Source: Pseudomonas sp. Irchel 3E20 (GTDB lineage Bacteria; Pseudomonadota; Gammaproteobacteria; Pseudomonadales; Pseudomonadaceae). Taken from it: DNA of 64,000 bases. The notes under the pieces are model-generated. The model searched no databases. It saw only the letters and a program-made list of their open reading frames with translations, and was not told the origin of the DNA. The stretch lies in contig NZ_FYEE01000001.1 of NCBI RefSeq assembly GCF_900187645.1, positions 434,001 to 498,000 of the forward strand, written 5' to 3'. Below are positions 54,789 to 64,000 of the stretch, piece after piece. Each line of letters begins with the position of its first letter. Position 1 is the first letter of the stretch. The position numbers were made by a program, and so were the translations under genes.

Positions 54789-55520
54789 TTGAGCGTTGAA
54801 GCTGCCAAGCATGCCCGAGAATTGCTGCTCAAGGAATACCGTGGCGCATTGGCCACGCACTCCAAGTCCATGCCTGGTTTTCCCTTTGGTTCGGTGGTGC
54901 CTTACTGCCTGGACGAGCAGGGCTGGCCGCTGATTCTTATCAGCCGTATCGCCCAGCACACCCATAACCTGCAAAAAGACCCCAGGTGTTCGCTGCTGGT
55001 GGGCGAGCGCGGTGCCGATGACGTACAAGCTGTCGGCCGCCTAACCTACCTGGGCGAGGCACAGAAGCTCGACGACGCGGCCGCCATTGAAGCGGCCGCC
55101 GAACGTTATTACCGCTACTTTCCCGACTCGGCGAACTATCACCGGGCCCATGATTTCGACTTCTGGGTACTGAAACCGGTGCGCCACCGCTACATCGGCG
55201 GGTTCGGCGCGATTCACTGGGTTGACGACTTGACCCTGGCCAACCCCTTTGCCGGCAAGGCCGAGGTGAGCATGGTCGAGCACATGAACAGCGATCACGC
55301 CAAGGCCATCGCCCATTACGTCGAACTGGCCGGGTTGCCGACCGGCGAACCGGCGCAACTGGCGGGCATCGACACCGAAGGTATGCACCTGCGCATTGGC
55401 CAGGCCCTGCATTGGTTGCCTTTTGCGCAGCCTTGCAATACGCCGACACAAGTGCGCGAGGCCCTGGTTTTGCTGGCTCATGCCGAGCAATGGCCAAAAA
55501 AGGCACAGGCCCAGGCTTGA
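54789..55520 (+). CDS. HugZ-family pyridoxamine-5'-phosphate-oxidase-like protein
   Basis: Split-barrel flavin/haem-binding fold protein of 243 residues. The N-terminal part has GALATHSKSMPGFPFGSVVP and LISRIAQHTHNLQKDPRCSL, typical of PNPOx-like folds. The C-terminal part (about 165-240, MVEHMNSDHAKAIAHYVELA) is a DUF2470-type domain as in HugZ haem-degradation proteins. The TTG start at 54789 has AAGGAG 7 bases upstream; an in-frame ATG at 54705 has no such site. Haem oxygenase activity is not shown by the sequence. Confidence 0.85.
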   Translation: MSVEAAKHARELLLKEYRGALATHSKSMPGFPFGSVVPYCLDEQGWPLILISRIAQHTHNLQKDPRCSLLVGERGADDVQAVGRLTYLGEAQKLDDAAAIEAAAERYYRYFPDSANYHRAHDFDFWVLKPVRHRYIGGFGAIHWVDDLTLANPFAGKAEVSMVEHMNSDHAKAIAHYVELAGLPTGEPAQLAGIDTEGMHLRIGQALHWLPFAQPCNTPTQVREALVLLAHAEQWPKKAQAQA

Positions 55521-55586
55521 ATTCACGAAACGGCGACGTCATCTAGGTTCTACTTGCAAGGCACTCTTGCGTTGAGGAACCATTTG

Positions 55587-56063
55587 ATGCGCCCTTTTCT
55601 ATTGCTCTTTCTGCTGTTTCCGGTGCTAGAGCTGTTCGTATTCGTCAAAGTCAGTGCCGCCATCGGCTTCTTCCCGGCGCTGCTGCTGATTATTCTCGGC
55701 TCGATGCTCGGCGTGTTCGTGCTGCGCATCGCCGGCCTGGCCACCGCCCTGCGGGCTCGTGAAAGCCTGAACCGCGGTGAGTTGCCTGCCCAGACCATGC
55801 TCGAAGGCCTGATGATGGCCCTGGGTGGCGGTCTGTTGATCGTTCCCGGGTTTATCAGCAGCGTGTTTGGCCTGGTGATGCTCCTGCCGATTACCCGCCG
55901 GCTGCTGGCCAACAAGATGCGTCAACGCGCCGAGGAACAAGCGATTCGCCAGCGTGCCTTCGCCGACGACCTGCAACCGCGCGGCGGCCCGACGCCCCGT
56001 CAACCCCTGGGGCGTGAGCCGACAGTGATCGAAGGCGAATTCGAGCACCGTGACTCCAAGTAA
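55587..56063 (+). CDS. fxsA: FxsA family membrane protein
   Basis: Small inner-membrane protein, in E. coli linked to exclusion of phage T7 by F plasmids. The 158 residues start MRPFLLLFLLFPVLELFVFV. Four hydrophobic stretches end near residue 105, followed by a charged cytoplasmic tail. LGSMLGVFVLR and GGGLLIVPGFISSVFG match the family. GAGGA precedes the ATG. It lies directly upstream of groES, as in P. aeruginosa and E. coli. Confidence 0.92.
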   Translation: MRPFLLLFLLFPVLELFVFVKVSAAIGFFPALLLIILGSMLGVFVLRIAGLATALRARESLNRGELPAQTMLEGLMMALGGGLLIVPGFISSVFGLVMLLPITRRLLANKMRQRAEEQAIRQRAFADDLQPRGGPTPRQPLGREPTVIEGEFEHRDSK

Positions 56064-56142
56064 TTGCTTCCTGTCCACGGCACCTTCGGGTGCCGTGTGT
56101 CATTTTCGTTGCCTGCGGGCAAAAAAAATTCACCTTCCGGCC

Positions 56143-56168
56143 CTTGTAATCAGCTTCTACGCCCTTAT
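56143..56168 (+). promoter_or_regulatory. Heat-shock (sigma-32) promoter of groESL
   Basis: CTTGTAA, a 12-nt spacer, then CCCTTAT resemble the RpoH consensus CTTGAAA-N12-CCCCATNT. Transcription would start near 56177, leaving about 137 nt of leader before groES. No CIRCE repeat is seen. Confidence 0.6.
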
Positions 56169-56313
56169 GTAACGGTCACCGCAAGGTTTCTGGTGACGAT
56201 CACCAGACAGACTTCCGCGGTTCGCTTGCCGAGCCGCACCCGGCACTGCCGGATTTGCTAACCCGCCGGGACTACACCGGCCGCTGAAAACCACAAATTA
56301 GGAGAGATCGACA

Positions 56314-56607
56314 ATGAAGCTTCGTCCTCTGCATGACCGCGTCGTTATCCGTCGCAGCGAAGAAGAAAAGAAAACCGCTGGCGGTATCGTTCTGCCAGGT
56401 TCGGCTGCTGAAAAAGCCAACAGCGGCGAGATCCTCGCTGTAGGCACCGGCCGAGTACTGGATAACGGTGAAGTACGTGCGCTGGCCGTAAAAGTGGGTG
56501 ACAAGGTTGTGTTCGGCCCTTACTCCGGCAGCAACACTGTGAAAGTAGACGGCGAAGACCTGCTGGTAATGGCTGAGAACGAGATTCTCGCTGTTATCGA
56601 AGGCTGA
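56314..56607 (+). CDS. groES: Co-chaperonin GroES
   Basis: Heptameric lid of the GroEL folding chamber. The 97 residues start [14 protein letters not shown], with the mobile loop [18 protein letters not shown] and [28 protein letters not shown] precedes the ATG. groEL follows after 49 nt. Confidence 0.98.
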   Translation: MKLRPLHDRVVIRRSEEEKKTAGGIVLPGSAAEKANSGEILAVGTGRVLDNGEVRALAVKVGDKVVFGPYSGSNTVKVDGEDLLVMAENEILAVIEG

Positions 56608-56644
56608 TTCCCCGCTCAATTTCCCGCTACTACAAAGTATTTAA

Positions 56645-58303
<1,659 letters not shown>

Positions 58304-58324
58304 CCCAGCTTCACCCCGCACGAC

Positions 58325-58359
58325 AAAACCCCGCCGGCCTCAAGCCGGCGGGGTTTTTT
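58325..58359 (+). terminator. Terminator after groEL
   Basis: AAAACCCCGCCGGC and GCCGGCGGGG form a 10-bp GC stem around CTCAA, followed by T6. The A-run also allows use from the minus strand. Confidence 0.9.
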
Positions 58360-58403
58360 ATGGCCTGCACAATCGTGTGCAACCTCGTGGCAGCAAACCT
58401 GTT

Positions 58404-59162
58404 CTAGCCCTCAACAGGTAGACCCTTAGTGTTGGTCGACGCACTCGCTCCTTCAACCGCCGAGGCCGGCCGATACAGAACGTAGTAATACGACCCCAGG
58501 CAAATCAGCCAACAGAAAATCGCCGTCCACAGGTTGTGGGAGAAGAAGTGCGCGCCTTGCATCATGCGTCCCACAGAAAACACCGTGCCCAGGGTGAAAG
58601 CAAAGGCCAGTGCATAACGGGCCACACGTGGGCGGCGGTCGCGCAAAACAAAAAACAGCGCAAACAGGGTGAAGCCGGTTGCCGCATGGCCGCCAGGCCA
58701 GCAGCGCCCGGGTTTGTCGGTGGCCGGGCGTGGGCTAAGTAGCTCGCTGTAGGTTTCCTTGCCGCCAAACTCTTTCAGGCTCCAGGGGCATTGCACGGCG
58801 GTCACGGCTTTTATCGGCGTGACGAAGGATGTGGCCAGGGCCAGCGATAGCACCAGGCAACCCAATTCCCGTTTGAATGGCTTGAGCCGGGCGACAAAAA
58901 ACGAGGCGATCAGGCCCAGGATGGCAAACACCGAAAAGGCGATGACCAATTGCTTGGCGCGGTCATGGAGGATGTTTTCGAGGAAGTAGCTGTGCTTGCC
59001 GATGAATTCGCCACTGGCCGAATCGTAGAAGTACGACGCCAGTGCCATGTCCAGGGAGGTCAACTCCAGCAGGACCAGGGCCAGTGCCACAACGGCGGGA
59101 ACGCCCAGGCAAACCCAGAGGTTCAGGGGGCGTGAAACGGGGCGGGCAAGGCTGGCGGGCAT
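58404..59162 (-). CDS. PAP2-family membrane phosphatase
   Basis: Integral membrane protein of 252 residues with about six hydrophobic segments. PAP2 motifs are present in altered form: KAVTAVQCPW for motif 1, PGGHAATGF for motif 2 (PSGH) and GRMMQGAHFFSHNLW for motif 3, with H where classical members have D. This variant is common in lipid A phosphatase-like proteins. Divergence from colR, a regulator of outer-membrane integrity, makes an envelope-lipid substrate plausible, but this is inference. Confidence 0.85.
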   Translation of the reverse strand: MPASLARPVSRPLNLWVCLGVPAVVALALVLLELTSLDMALASYFYDSASGEFIGKHSYFLENILHDRAKQLVIAFSVFAILGLIASFFVARLKPFKRELGCLVLSLALATSFVTPIKAVTAVQCPWSLKEFGGKETYSELLSPRPATDKPGRCWPGGHAATGFTLFALFFVLRDRRPRVARYALAFAFTLGTVFSVGRMMQGAHFFSHNLWTAIFCWLICLGSYYYVLYRPASAVEGASASTNTKGLPVEG

Positions 59163-59346
59163 GGGAGTCCTTGGCGAGTGGAGATTGATTGCGCGCAGAC
59201 TCTGCGCCGCGGGCCGTCGCCAGGGTGTGAACGGGGGGTGAAAAACTCGTCAAGCCCAGCGTTTCGCGCAAGCCCTAGCCGCGGCTGGCACTTGGCTTTA
59301 AGCTGCGCGAGCCAAACGGCCGTTACCCTGGACGCGGAGAGTGCCC

Positions 59347-60030
59347 ATGCGAATTCTATTGGTTGAAGATAACCGCGATATTCTGGCCAACCTGGCCGAC
59401 TATCTGGGCCTTAAGGGCTACACCGTCGATTGCGCCCAGGACGGCCTCTCGGGCCTGCACTTGGCCGCCACTGAACACTATGACCTGATCGTGCTCGACA
59501 TCATGCTGCCCGGTATCGACGGCTACACCCTGTGCAAACGCCTGCGCGAAGACGCGCGCCGTGACACACCGGTCATCATGCTCACCGCTCGCGATCAATT
59601 GGACGACCGCCTCCAGGGTTTCAAGTCCGGGGCGGACGACTACCTGGTCAAACCCTTTGCCCTGTCGGAACTGGCGGCGCGGGTCGAGGCCGTCATGCGC
59701 CGGGCCCAGGGCGGCGGCCGCCGGGCCTTGCAGGTGGGCGACCTGAACTACGACCTCGACACCCTGGAAGTGACCCGCGAAGGGCGCTTGCTCAAGCTCA
59801 ACCCCGTCGGCCTGAAACTGCTGGCGGTGCTAATGCAGAAAAGCCCCCACGTGCTGCGCCGCGAAATCCTCGAGGAAGCCCTGTGGGGCGACGATTGCCC
59901 CGACAGCGACAGCTTGCGCAGCCACGTTCACCAATTGCGCCAGGTGATCGACAAACCGTTCGCTAAACCCTTGCTGCAAACCGTTCACGGCGTGGGCTAC
60001 CGCTTGGCCGAAGGTCGCGATGGAGTTTAG
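59347..60030 (+). CDS. colR: Two-component response regulator ColR
   Basis: OmpR-type regulator of 227 residues. The receiver domain (1-115) has the phosphoacceptor D51 (VLDIMLPGIDGYTL) and K in DDYLVKPFALSE. A winged-helix DNA-binding domain occupies about 130-222. ColRS supports root colonisation, membrane integrity and metal tolerance in P. fluorescens and P. putida. The ATG at 59347 (MRILLVEDN) is preferred over GTG 59341. It overlaps colS by 11 bases. Confidence 0.93.
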   Translation: MRILLVEDNRDILANLADYLGLKGYTVDCAQDGLSGLHLAATEHYDLIVLDIMLPGIDGYTLCKRLREDARRDTPVIMLTARDQLDDRLQGFKSGADDYLVKPFALSELAARVEAVMRRAQGGGRRALQVGDLNYDLDTLEVTREGRLLKLNPVGLKLLAVLMQKSPHVLRREILEEALWGDDCPDSDSLRSHVHQLRQVIDKPFAKPLLQTVHGVGYRLAEGRDGV

Positions 60031-61300
60031 GCAGAGCCTTGCCCAACGGATCATCATCGCCTTTGCGTTGATGAGCGCGTTGGTGGCGGGGGCGTTTGCC
60101 ATGGGCATCGTGGCGACGGTGCACCTGGTCGAAGAAAAACTCATCTCTGCCGGCCTGGGCGGTGACCTGCAACGCCTGTTGCTGATGGACAACATGGAAG
60201 ACTGGCGCCATCGTCCGGAACCGGACCAGTTGTTCTACTTCAGCGGCGGGCGCGGGGACTTCGCGCTGCCCAAGGACCTGCGGCACTTGACTCCGGGCTT
60301 CCACGAAATATTCCGCGAGCAGTTGTCCTACCACGCCATTGCCGAAGTGGTGGACGGGCGCCGCTATGTCCTGCTGCAAGACCAAAGCGATTTCGAGGAA
60401 CGCGAGCGGGTGCTGTTCGCCGTGGTGCTGGTGGGCTTTGTCCTGAGCCTGGCGCTGGCGGTGTTCCTGGGTTGGGTGCTGGCGCGCAAAGTGATGGCGC
60501 CGGTGGTGCGCCTGGCCCGCCAGGTGCGCCATCGCGACCAATTGCTGGGCCTGGCACCGCCGCTGGCGCCGGACTATGCGGCCGATGAAGTCGGTGAACT
60601 GGCGGTGGCTTTTGACGCCACCCTGGGCCGCTTGCGCCAGGCGCTGGACCGCGAGCGCCTGTTCACCAGCGACGTCAGCCACGAACTGCGAACACCGCTG
60701 ATGGTGCTCGCCAGCTCCTGTGAACTGCTCCTGGAAAACCCCGGCCTCGACCCGCGCGGGCGCGCCCAGGTCGAGCGCATCGCCCGGGCCTGTGAAGAAA
60801 TGCGCGAGCTGGTGCAAACCTTCCTGATGCTCGCCCGTGCCCAGCATGAAGACGCCAGCATGTCGCCGAGGCTGACCCTGGGCCAAGTGGCCGAAGGCCT
60901 GATCGCCCTCTGGCGCGAGCCGATCGAAGCCAAGGGGCTGCGGCTCATCTACGACGGCGGCCACCCGCTGAGTACGCGTTACCACGCCACGTTGCTGCAT
61001 GCAGTGATGGGCAACCTGCTGCGCAATGCTTTGCACTACACCGACCATGGCTTTATTCGCCTGACCCTGGAAGCCAGCGGTTTCGTGGTCGAGGACAGCG
61101 GCGTGGGCATTCCTGAAGAAAAACGCGAAGCCATGTTCGAGCCCTTCGTGCGCGGCCACGACAAGCGCGGCGATGGTTTGGGCCTGGGCCTGTCGCTGGT
61201 GCAGCGGATCTGCGAGAACCAGGGCTGGACCGTCAGCCTCAGTACCATGGAGCCCAACGGTTGCCGGTTCCGGGTGGAGTTGGCGCCGGTTCTGGAGTGA
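60020..61300 (+). CDS. colS: Sensor histidine kinase ColS
   Basis: Inner-membrane sensor of 426 residues. TM1 is at about 11-33 and TM2 at about 131-154, enclosing a periplasmic loop of roughly 95 residues. The loop carries E38, E96 and the ExxE motif E126-E129 (FEERE), acidic residues implicated in Fe(III)/Zn(II) sensing by P. putida ColS. A HAMP-like linker, the phosphoacceptor H221 (SDVSHELRTP) and an ATPase domain (GNLLRNALHYT, GVGIP, GDGLGLGLSL) follow. Confidence 0.93.
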   Translation: MEFRQSLAQRIIIAFALMSALVAGAFAMGIVATVHLVEEKLISAGLGGDLQRLLLMDNMEDWRHRPEPDQLFYFSGGRGDFALPKDLRHLTPGFHEIFREQLSYHAIAEVVDGRRYVLLQDQSDFEERERVLFAVVLVGFVLSLALAVFLGWVLARKVMAPVVRLARQVRHRDQLLGLAPPLAPDYAADEVGELAVAFDATLGRLRQALDRERLFTSDVSHELRTPLMVLASSCELLLENPGLDPRGRAQVERIARACEEMRELVQTFLMLARAQHEDASMSPRLTLGQVAEGLIALWREPIEAKGLRLIYDGGHPLSTRYHATLLHAVMGNLLRNALHYTDHGFIRLTLEASGFVVEDSGVGIPEEKREAMFEPFVRGHDKRGDGLGLGLSLVQRICENQGWTVSLSTMEPNGCRFRVELAPVLE

Positions 61301-61437
61301 GTGATCGAGGCTGAGAGGGTGTGCGTAAAATCTTGAAATACAACCCTCGTGGACCGGACGAAGTTTTCACAAAGGGATGACCTGACACCAACATTCCGAC
61401 GCCTAAGGTGACGCCATCGACTCTGGAGACCCCGACG

Positions 61438-62118
61438 ATGGCTACCCCGATCAAACTGGAATTTTCCAACAAGTACACCCCCAAGCACGCCCAGGAGTAC
61501 CTGCAAAAGCATCAGGACGGCTTGGCCCGCAAACTTTCCCACCTGCGTGATGAGCAACTGGCCCGCAAGGCCCTGGCCCTGGCCGGGGAGCCCGGCTTGG
61601 TGCTCGACTTGCCCTGCGGCGCCGGGCGTTTCTGGCCGTTGCTGGCGGAAAAAACCAACCGCGTGATTATCGGCGCCGATAATTCGCCCGCTATGCTCGA
61701 TGTCGCCATGGGCTCGCAACCGGCCGATGTGGTGAAACGGGTACAACCCTTGCACACGTCTGCGTTCGACATCGACTTACCTGATAACGCCGTCGATAGC
61801 ATTTTCTGCATGCGCTTGCTGCACCACATCGGTGACGCCGCTCACCGCATCGCTCTATTGCGCGAGTTCCAGCGCGTCAGCCGCGACAGTGTGATCGTCT
61901 CGCTGTGGGTCGATGGCAACTTCAAGGCCTGGAAACGCAAGCGTCTGGAGCAAAAGCGCCAGGAAAAAGGTGGGCAGGGCGGTTACCAAAATAGATTTGT
62001 GTTACCTGTTGTTACTGTTGAAGATGAGTTCCGCCAGGCTGGCTTCCGCATTCAGGAACACCTGGATTTCATACCGTTATATGCCATGTGGCGGGTTTAC
62101 GTACTACGCAAGGAGTAG
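61438..62118 (+). CDS. Class I SAM-dependent methyltransferase of the colRS operon
   Basis: A 226-residue methyltransferase with SAM motif I LVLDLPCGAGRFWPLL, the motif II-like DNSPAMLDVAM, and SIFCMRLLHHI. The basic helix AWKRKRLEQKRQEKG may contact a phosphate-rich surface. The equivalent gene (orf222) follows colRS in P. fluorescens WCS365 and P. putida; the substrate is unknown. The ATG at 61438 follows CTGGAG; an upstream in-frame ATG at 61408 is not supported. Confidence 0.88.
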   Translation: MATPIKLEFSNKYTPKHAQEYLQKHQDGLARKLSHLRDEQLARKALALAGEPGLVLDLPCGAGRFWPLLAEKTNRVIIGADNSPAMLDVAMGSQPADVVKRVQPLHTSAFDIDLPDNAVDSIFCMRLLHHIGDAAHRIALLREFQRVSRDSVIVSLWVDGNFKAWKRKRLEQKRQEKGGQGGYQNRFVLPVVTVEDEFRQAGFRIQEHLDFIPLYAMWRVYVLRKE

Positions 62119-62121
62119 CAG

Positions 62122-62826
62122 ATGGCCGTTGACTATGCGTCGCCGGTGGGCCACCAGGATGTGGACCGGTTCGAGCATTTCTGGAATCAGCGCGGGGAGT
62201 GGGTCGAAGAGCCTAATGAGCGCCGTGGCGGGCAAAGTGGCGTGCAGCGCATTGTCAGCGCCCACGGCCGCTTGCTCTACGCCAAGCGTCAGGTCGGCCA
62301 CTTGTACCGCAGTTGGCTGTACCCCTTTGGCCGGCCCACCGTGATGCGCGAACGCGACGCCCTTAATGGTTTGCGGATGTTGGATGTAGGCGTGCCGGAG
62401 CTTGTGTTCTGCGGCGCGCAGCAGGATCAGCACCATCAGTGGCAAGGTTTGCTGGTCACGGCAGCGCTGGAAGGTTACGTGGATATCGAGCAGTGGTACG
62501 CCGCCGGCGAGCGCGAGCGGCACGGCGAGGAAGTGCACGAACGCCTGCTCAAGCAACTGGCCGGGAACCTGGCGCGCATGCACAACGGCCGCTGGCAGCA
62601 TGGCTGCCTGTACGCCAAGCATATTTTTGTGCGGGTGGTGGACGAGCAGGTGGACGTGGCCCTGCTGGACCTGGAAAAAGCCCGCCAGCGCCTGAACCGC
62701 ACCCGTGCCGCGCGGCACGACATGCAGCAGTTACGCCGCCATTCGTCGTGGAGCGGGGCGGACTGGCAGAAGCTCAGCTACTTTTACGAGGCGGCGTTTG
62801 GCAGCGCTATCAAGGGTTTAACCTAA
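62122..62826 (+). CDS. inaA: Lipopolysaccharide kinase InaA family protein
   Basis: Kinase-like protein of 234 residues (Kdo/WaaP family) thought to phosphorylate LPS core sugars. Seen are LLYAKRQVGHLYRSW (lysine region), RERDALNGLRMLDVGVPELV, the catalytic-loop region MHNGRWQHGCLYAKHIF and a DxD-like ALLDLEKAR. The classical HRD/HGD aspartate is replaced in HGCLYAKHIF, common in this family. It is three bases after the methyltransferase, in the ColRS operon (wapQ/inaA position). Confidence 0.88.
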   Translation: MAVDYASPVGHQDVDRFEHFWNQRGEWVEEPNERRGGQSGVQRIVSAHGRLLYAKRQVGHLYRSWLYPFGRPTVMRERDALNGLRMLDVGVPELVFCGAQQDQHHQWQGLLVTAALEGYVDIEQWYAAGERERHGEEVHERLLKQLAGNLARMHNGRWQHGCLYAKHIFVRVVDEQVDVALLDLEKARQRLNRTRAARHDMQQLRRHSSWSGADWQKLSYFYEAAFGSAIKGLT

Positions 62827-63053
62827 TGAAGTTAGAAATTGCACGAGGTTTGTTCCTGGCAGGAGCCTTGGCAGTTGCAACCTGGGCGGTGGCGGCGTGG
62901 GAACAGCCGCGGATGCAGGTGCTCAGCGCGGCCAATGGCGATGCCCTGTGCACCCAGCCGCGGGTGGCCAAGGCCTCAATGGCCAACGAGCCCGACCACG
63001 ACCTGCTGCTGTTCATGTTCGGCATGGCCCAGGGCATGCGACCGCAGAGTTGA
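62826..63053 (+). CDS. Small exported or membrane-anchored protein ending the colRS operon
   Basis: A 75-residue protein whose ATG shares one base with the inaA stop. A hydrophobic N-terminal segment (about 7-25, RGLFLAGALAVATWAVAAW) may be a signal anchor. A short domain with one cysteine (C42) and a C-terminal LLLFMFGMAQGMRP follows. It may correspond by position to PA4377. Function unknown; translational coupling to inaA suggests a role in the same envelope pathway. Confidence 0.8.
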   Translation: MKLEIARGLFLAGALAVATWAVAAWEQPRMQVLSAANGDALCTQPRVAKASMANEPDHDLLLFMFGMAQGMRPQS

Positions 63054-63067
63054 GCTGTTAGGCACTG

Positions 63068-63098
63068 AAAAAAGACCTCGCCGATGCGAGGTCTTTTT
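63068..63098. terminator. Terminator between the colRS operon and the RND gene
   Basis: AAAAAAGACCTCG and CGAGGTCTTTTT form a perfect stem around CCGATG, with runs usable from both sides. Confidence 0.9.
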
Positions 63099-63110
63099 AT
63101 GCCTGCCGGT

Positions 63111-64000
63111 TCAGGCCTTTGCCTTGTCCGGCGCGGCCAGCAGGGTGTAGACGCACGGCAGCACGAACAGGGTGAACAGGGTGCCGATGGACATGCCGGT
63201 GGCGATCACGGTGCCGATATCGAAGCGGCTGACCGCCCCCGCGCCGCTGGCCAGAATCAGAGGCACCATGCCGAACACCATGGCCGCTGTGGTCATCAGC
63301 ACCGGGCGCAGGCGAATGGCCGCGGCTTCTTCCACCGCCTCGCGGGCGCTCAGGCCTTTGTCGCGGCGTAGCTGGTTGGCGAACTCGACGATCAGGATGC
63401 CGTGCTTGCTAATCAGCCCAATCAACGTCACCAGGCCGACCTGGGTGTAGATGTTCAGGCTCGACCAGCCGAGAAACAGCGGAATCAACGCACCGCAGAT
63501 CGACAGCGGCACCGTCACCAGAATCACCAACGGGTCGCGAAAGCTCTCGAACTGCGCCGCCAGCACCAGAAAAATGATCGCCAGGGCCAGGGCGAAGGTC
63601 ACCCACAGGGCGCTGCCTTCCTGGACGAATTGCCGCGAAGCGCCGCCGTAGTCGAAGGCGTAGCCGGGGCCGGCTTCTTCCTGGGCGATCTGGCGCACGG
63701 TGTCGATGGCCTCGCCCATGCTCACCAGGGGGAAACCGGAAATCTTCGCCGCGTTCAATTGCTGGAACTGGTTCAACTGCCGAGGGCGGGCGCGGTCGCT
63801 GACGCTAATCAGGGTGGACAGCGGCAGTAACTGGCCCTGGGCGTTCTTCACGTAGTAGGTGTTCAGCCAATCGGGGTTGTCGCGGTAGGCCCGCTCGACC
63901 TGGGCGATCACCTTGTAGCTGCGGCCCTCGATGGTGAACCGGTTGATTTCGGCTTCGCCCAGCAGGGTCGCCAGGGTGCCGCCCAGGTCCTGCATGGACA
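63111..64000 (-). CDS. RND efflux transporter inner-membrane subunit, C-terminal part (runs off the window end)
   Basis: About 296 C-terminal residues of a proton-driven AcrB/MexF-like pump. Visible are the end of the periplasmic porter domain (FTIEGRSYKVIAQVERAYRD, then YYVKNAQGQLLPLSTL). The second transmembrane bundle follows, with FLVLAAQFESFRDPLVIL, GLISKHGILIVEFANQLR, RLRPVLMTTAAMVFGMVPL and GTVIATGMSIGTLFTLFVLP. The true start lies beyond the window; the methionine near 63995 is internal. A related pump lies near colRS in other pseudomonads. Substrate not predictable from this part. Confidence 0.93.
   Translation of the reverse strand, partial: SMQDLGGTLATLLGEAEINRFTIEGRSYKVIAQVERAYRDNPDWLNTYYVKNAQGQLLPLSTLISVSDRARPRQLNQFQQLNAAKISGFPLVSMGEAIDTVRQIAQEEAGPGYAFDYGGASRQFVQEGSALWVTFALALAIIFLVLAAQFESFRDPLVILVTVPLSICGALIPLFLGWSSLNIYTQVGLVTLIGLISKHGILIVEFANQLRRDKGLSAREAVEEAAAIRLRPVLMTTAAMVFGMVPLILASGAGAVSRFDIGTVIATGMSIGTLFTLFVLPCVYTLLAAPDKAKA

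Overview
The window is a chromosomal core segment of a Pseudomonas, most likely from the fluorescens group. The evidence is the gene order dapC-glnD-map / rpsB-tsf-pyrH-frr-uppS-cdsA-dxr-rseP-bamA-skp-lpxD-fabZ-lpxA-lpxB-rnhB-dnaE-accA-tilS-pyrG-kdsA-eno-ftsB-ispD, the colRS-methyltransferase-inaA operon, Pseudomonas-type REP sequences (TGTGGGAGCGGG) and high GC throughout. No rRNA, tRNA, CRISPR array, prophage or insertion sequence was seen.

Layout. (1) 1-4188, minus strand: dapC (cut by the window edge), glnD, map. (2) 4430-30685, plus strand: a long run joining translation (rpsB, tsf, frr, tilS), nucleotide synthesis (pyrH, pyrG), envelope assembly (uppS, cdsA, rseP, bamA, skp), lipid A and Kdo synthesis (lpxD, fabZ, lpxA, lpxB, kdsA), the MEP isoprenoid pathway (dxr, ispD, then ispF), replication (rnhB, dnaE), fatty-acid synthesis (accA), glycolysis (eno) and division (ftsB). 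Many genes overlap by 1-4 bases. (3) 30689-33747: a LysR regulator divergent from adhC-fghA, the glutathione-dependent formaldehyde detoxification pair. (4) 33800-38910: ispF-truD-surE-pcm-nlpD-rpoS. (5) 38986-43113: rnt and pyrC on minus, then motY behind a good FliA-type promoter and argG behind three tandem 21-bp ArgR-type half-sites. (6) 43242-44690: an AT-rich patch with one unrecognised membrane-protein gene and 687 bases without a convincing gene. (7) 44691-45690: an orphan NarL-type response regulator and a 59-codon PA3496-family gene. (8) 45797-50382, minus: nth and a reduced rsx/rnf cluster (A-B-D-G-E, no C). (9) 50503-58303: metG / apbC, an SDR, a HugZ-like protein, fxsA and groESL behind a sigma-32-like promoter. 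(10) 58404-64000: a PAP2 phosphatase divergent from colR-colS-methyltransferase-inaA-small ORF, then the C-terminal part of an RND efflux pump cut by the window edge.

What stands out is the rsx/rnf cluster. The rsxC gene is absent, and rsxB has no membrane anchor but carries a long charged tail with three related helical repeats. RsxA has lost both cysteines, and RsxE one of two, that in canonical Rnf/Nqr complexes hold the intramembrane iron-sulfur centre. This looks like a remodelled electron-transfer complex, not a standard Rnf. The best accessory candidate is the AT-rich gene at 43242-44003. I found nothing resembling a multi-gene defence or mobile system.
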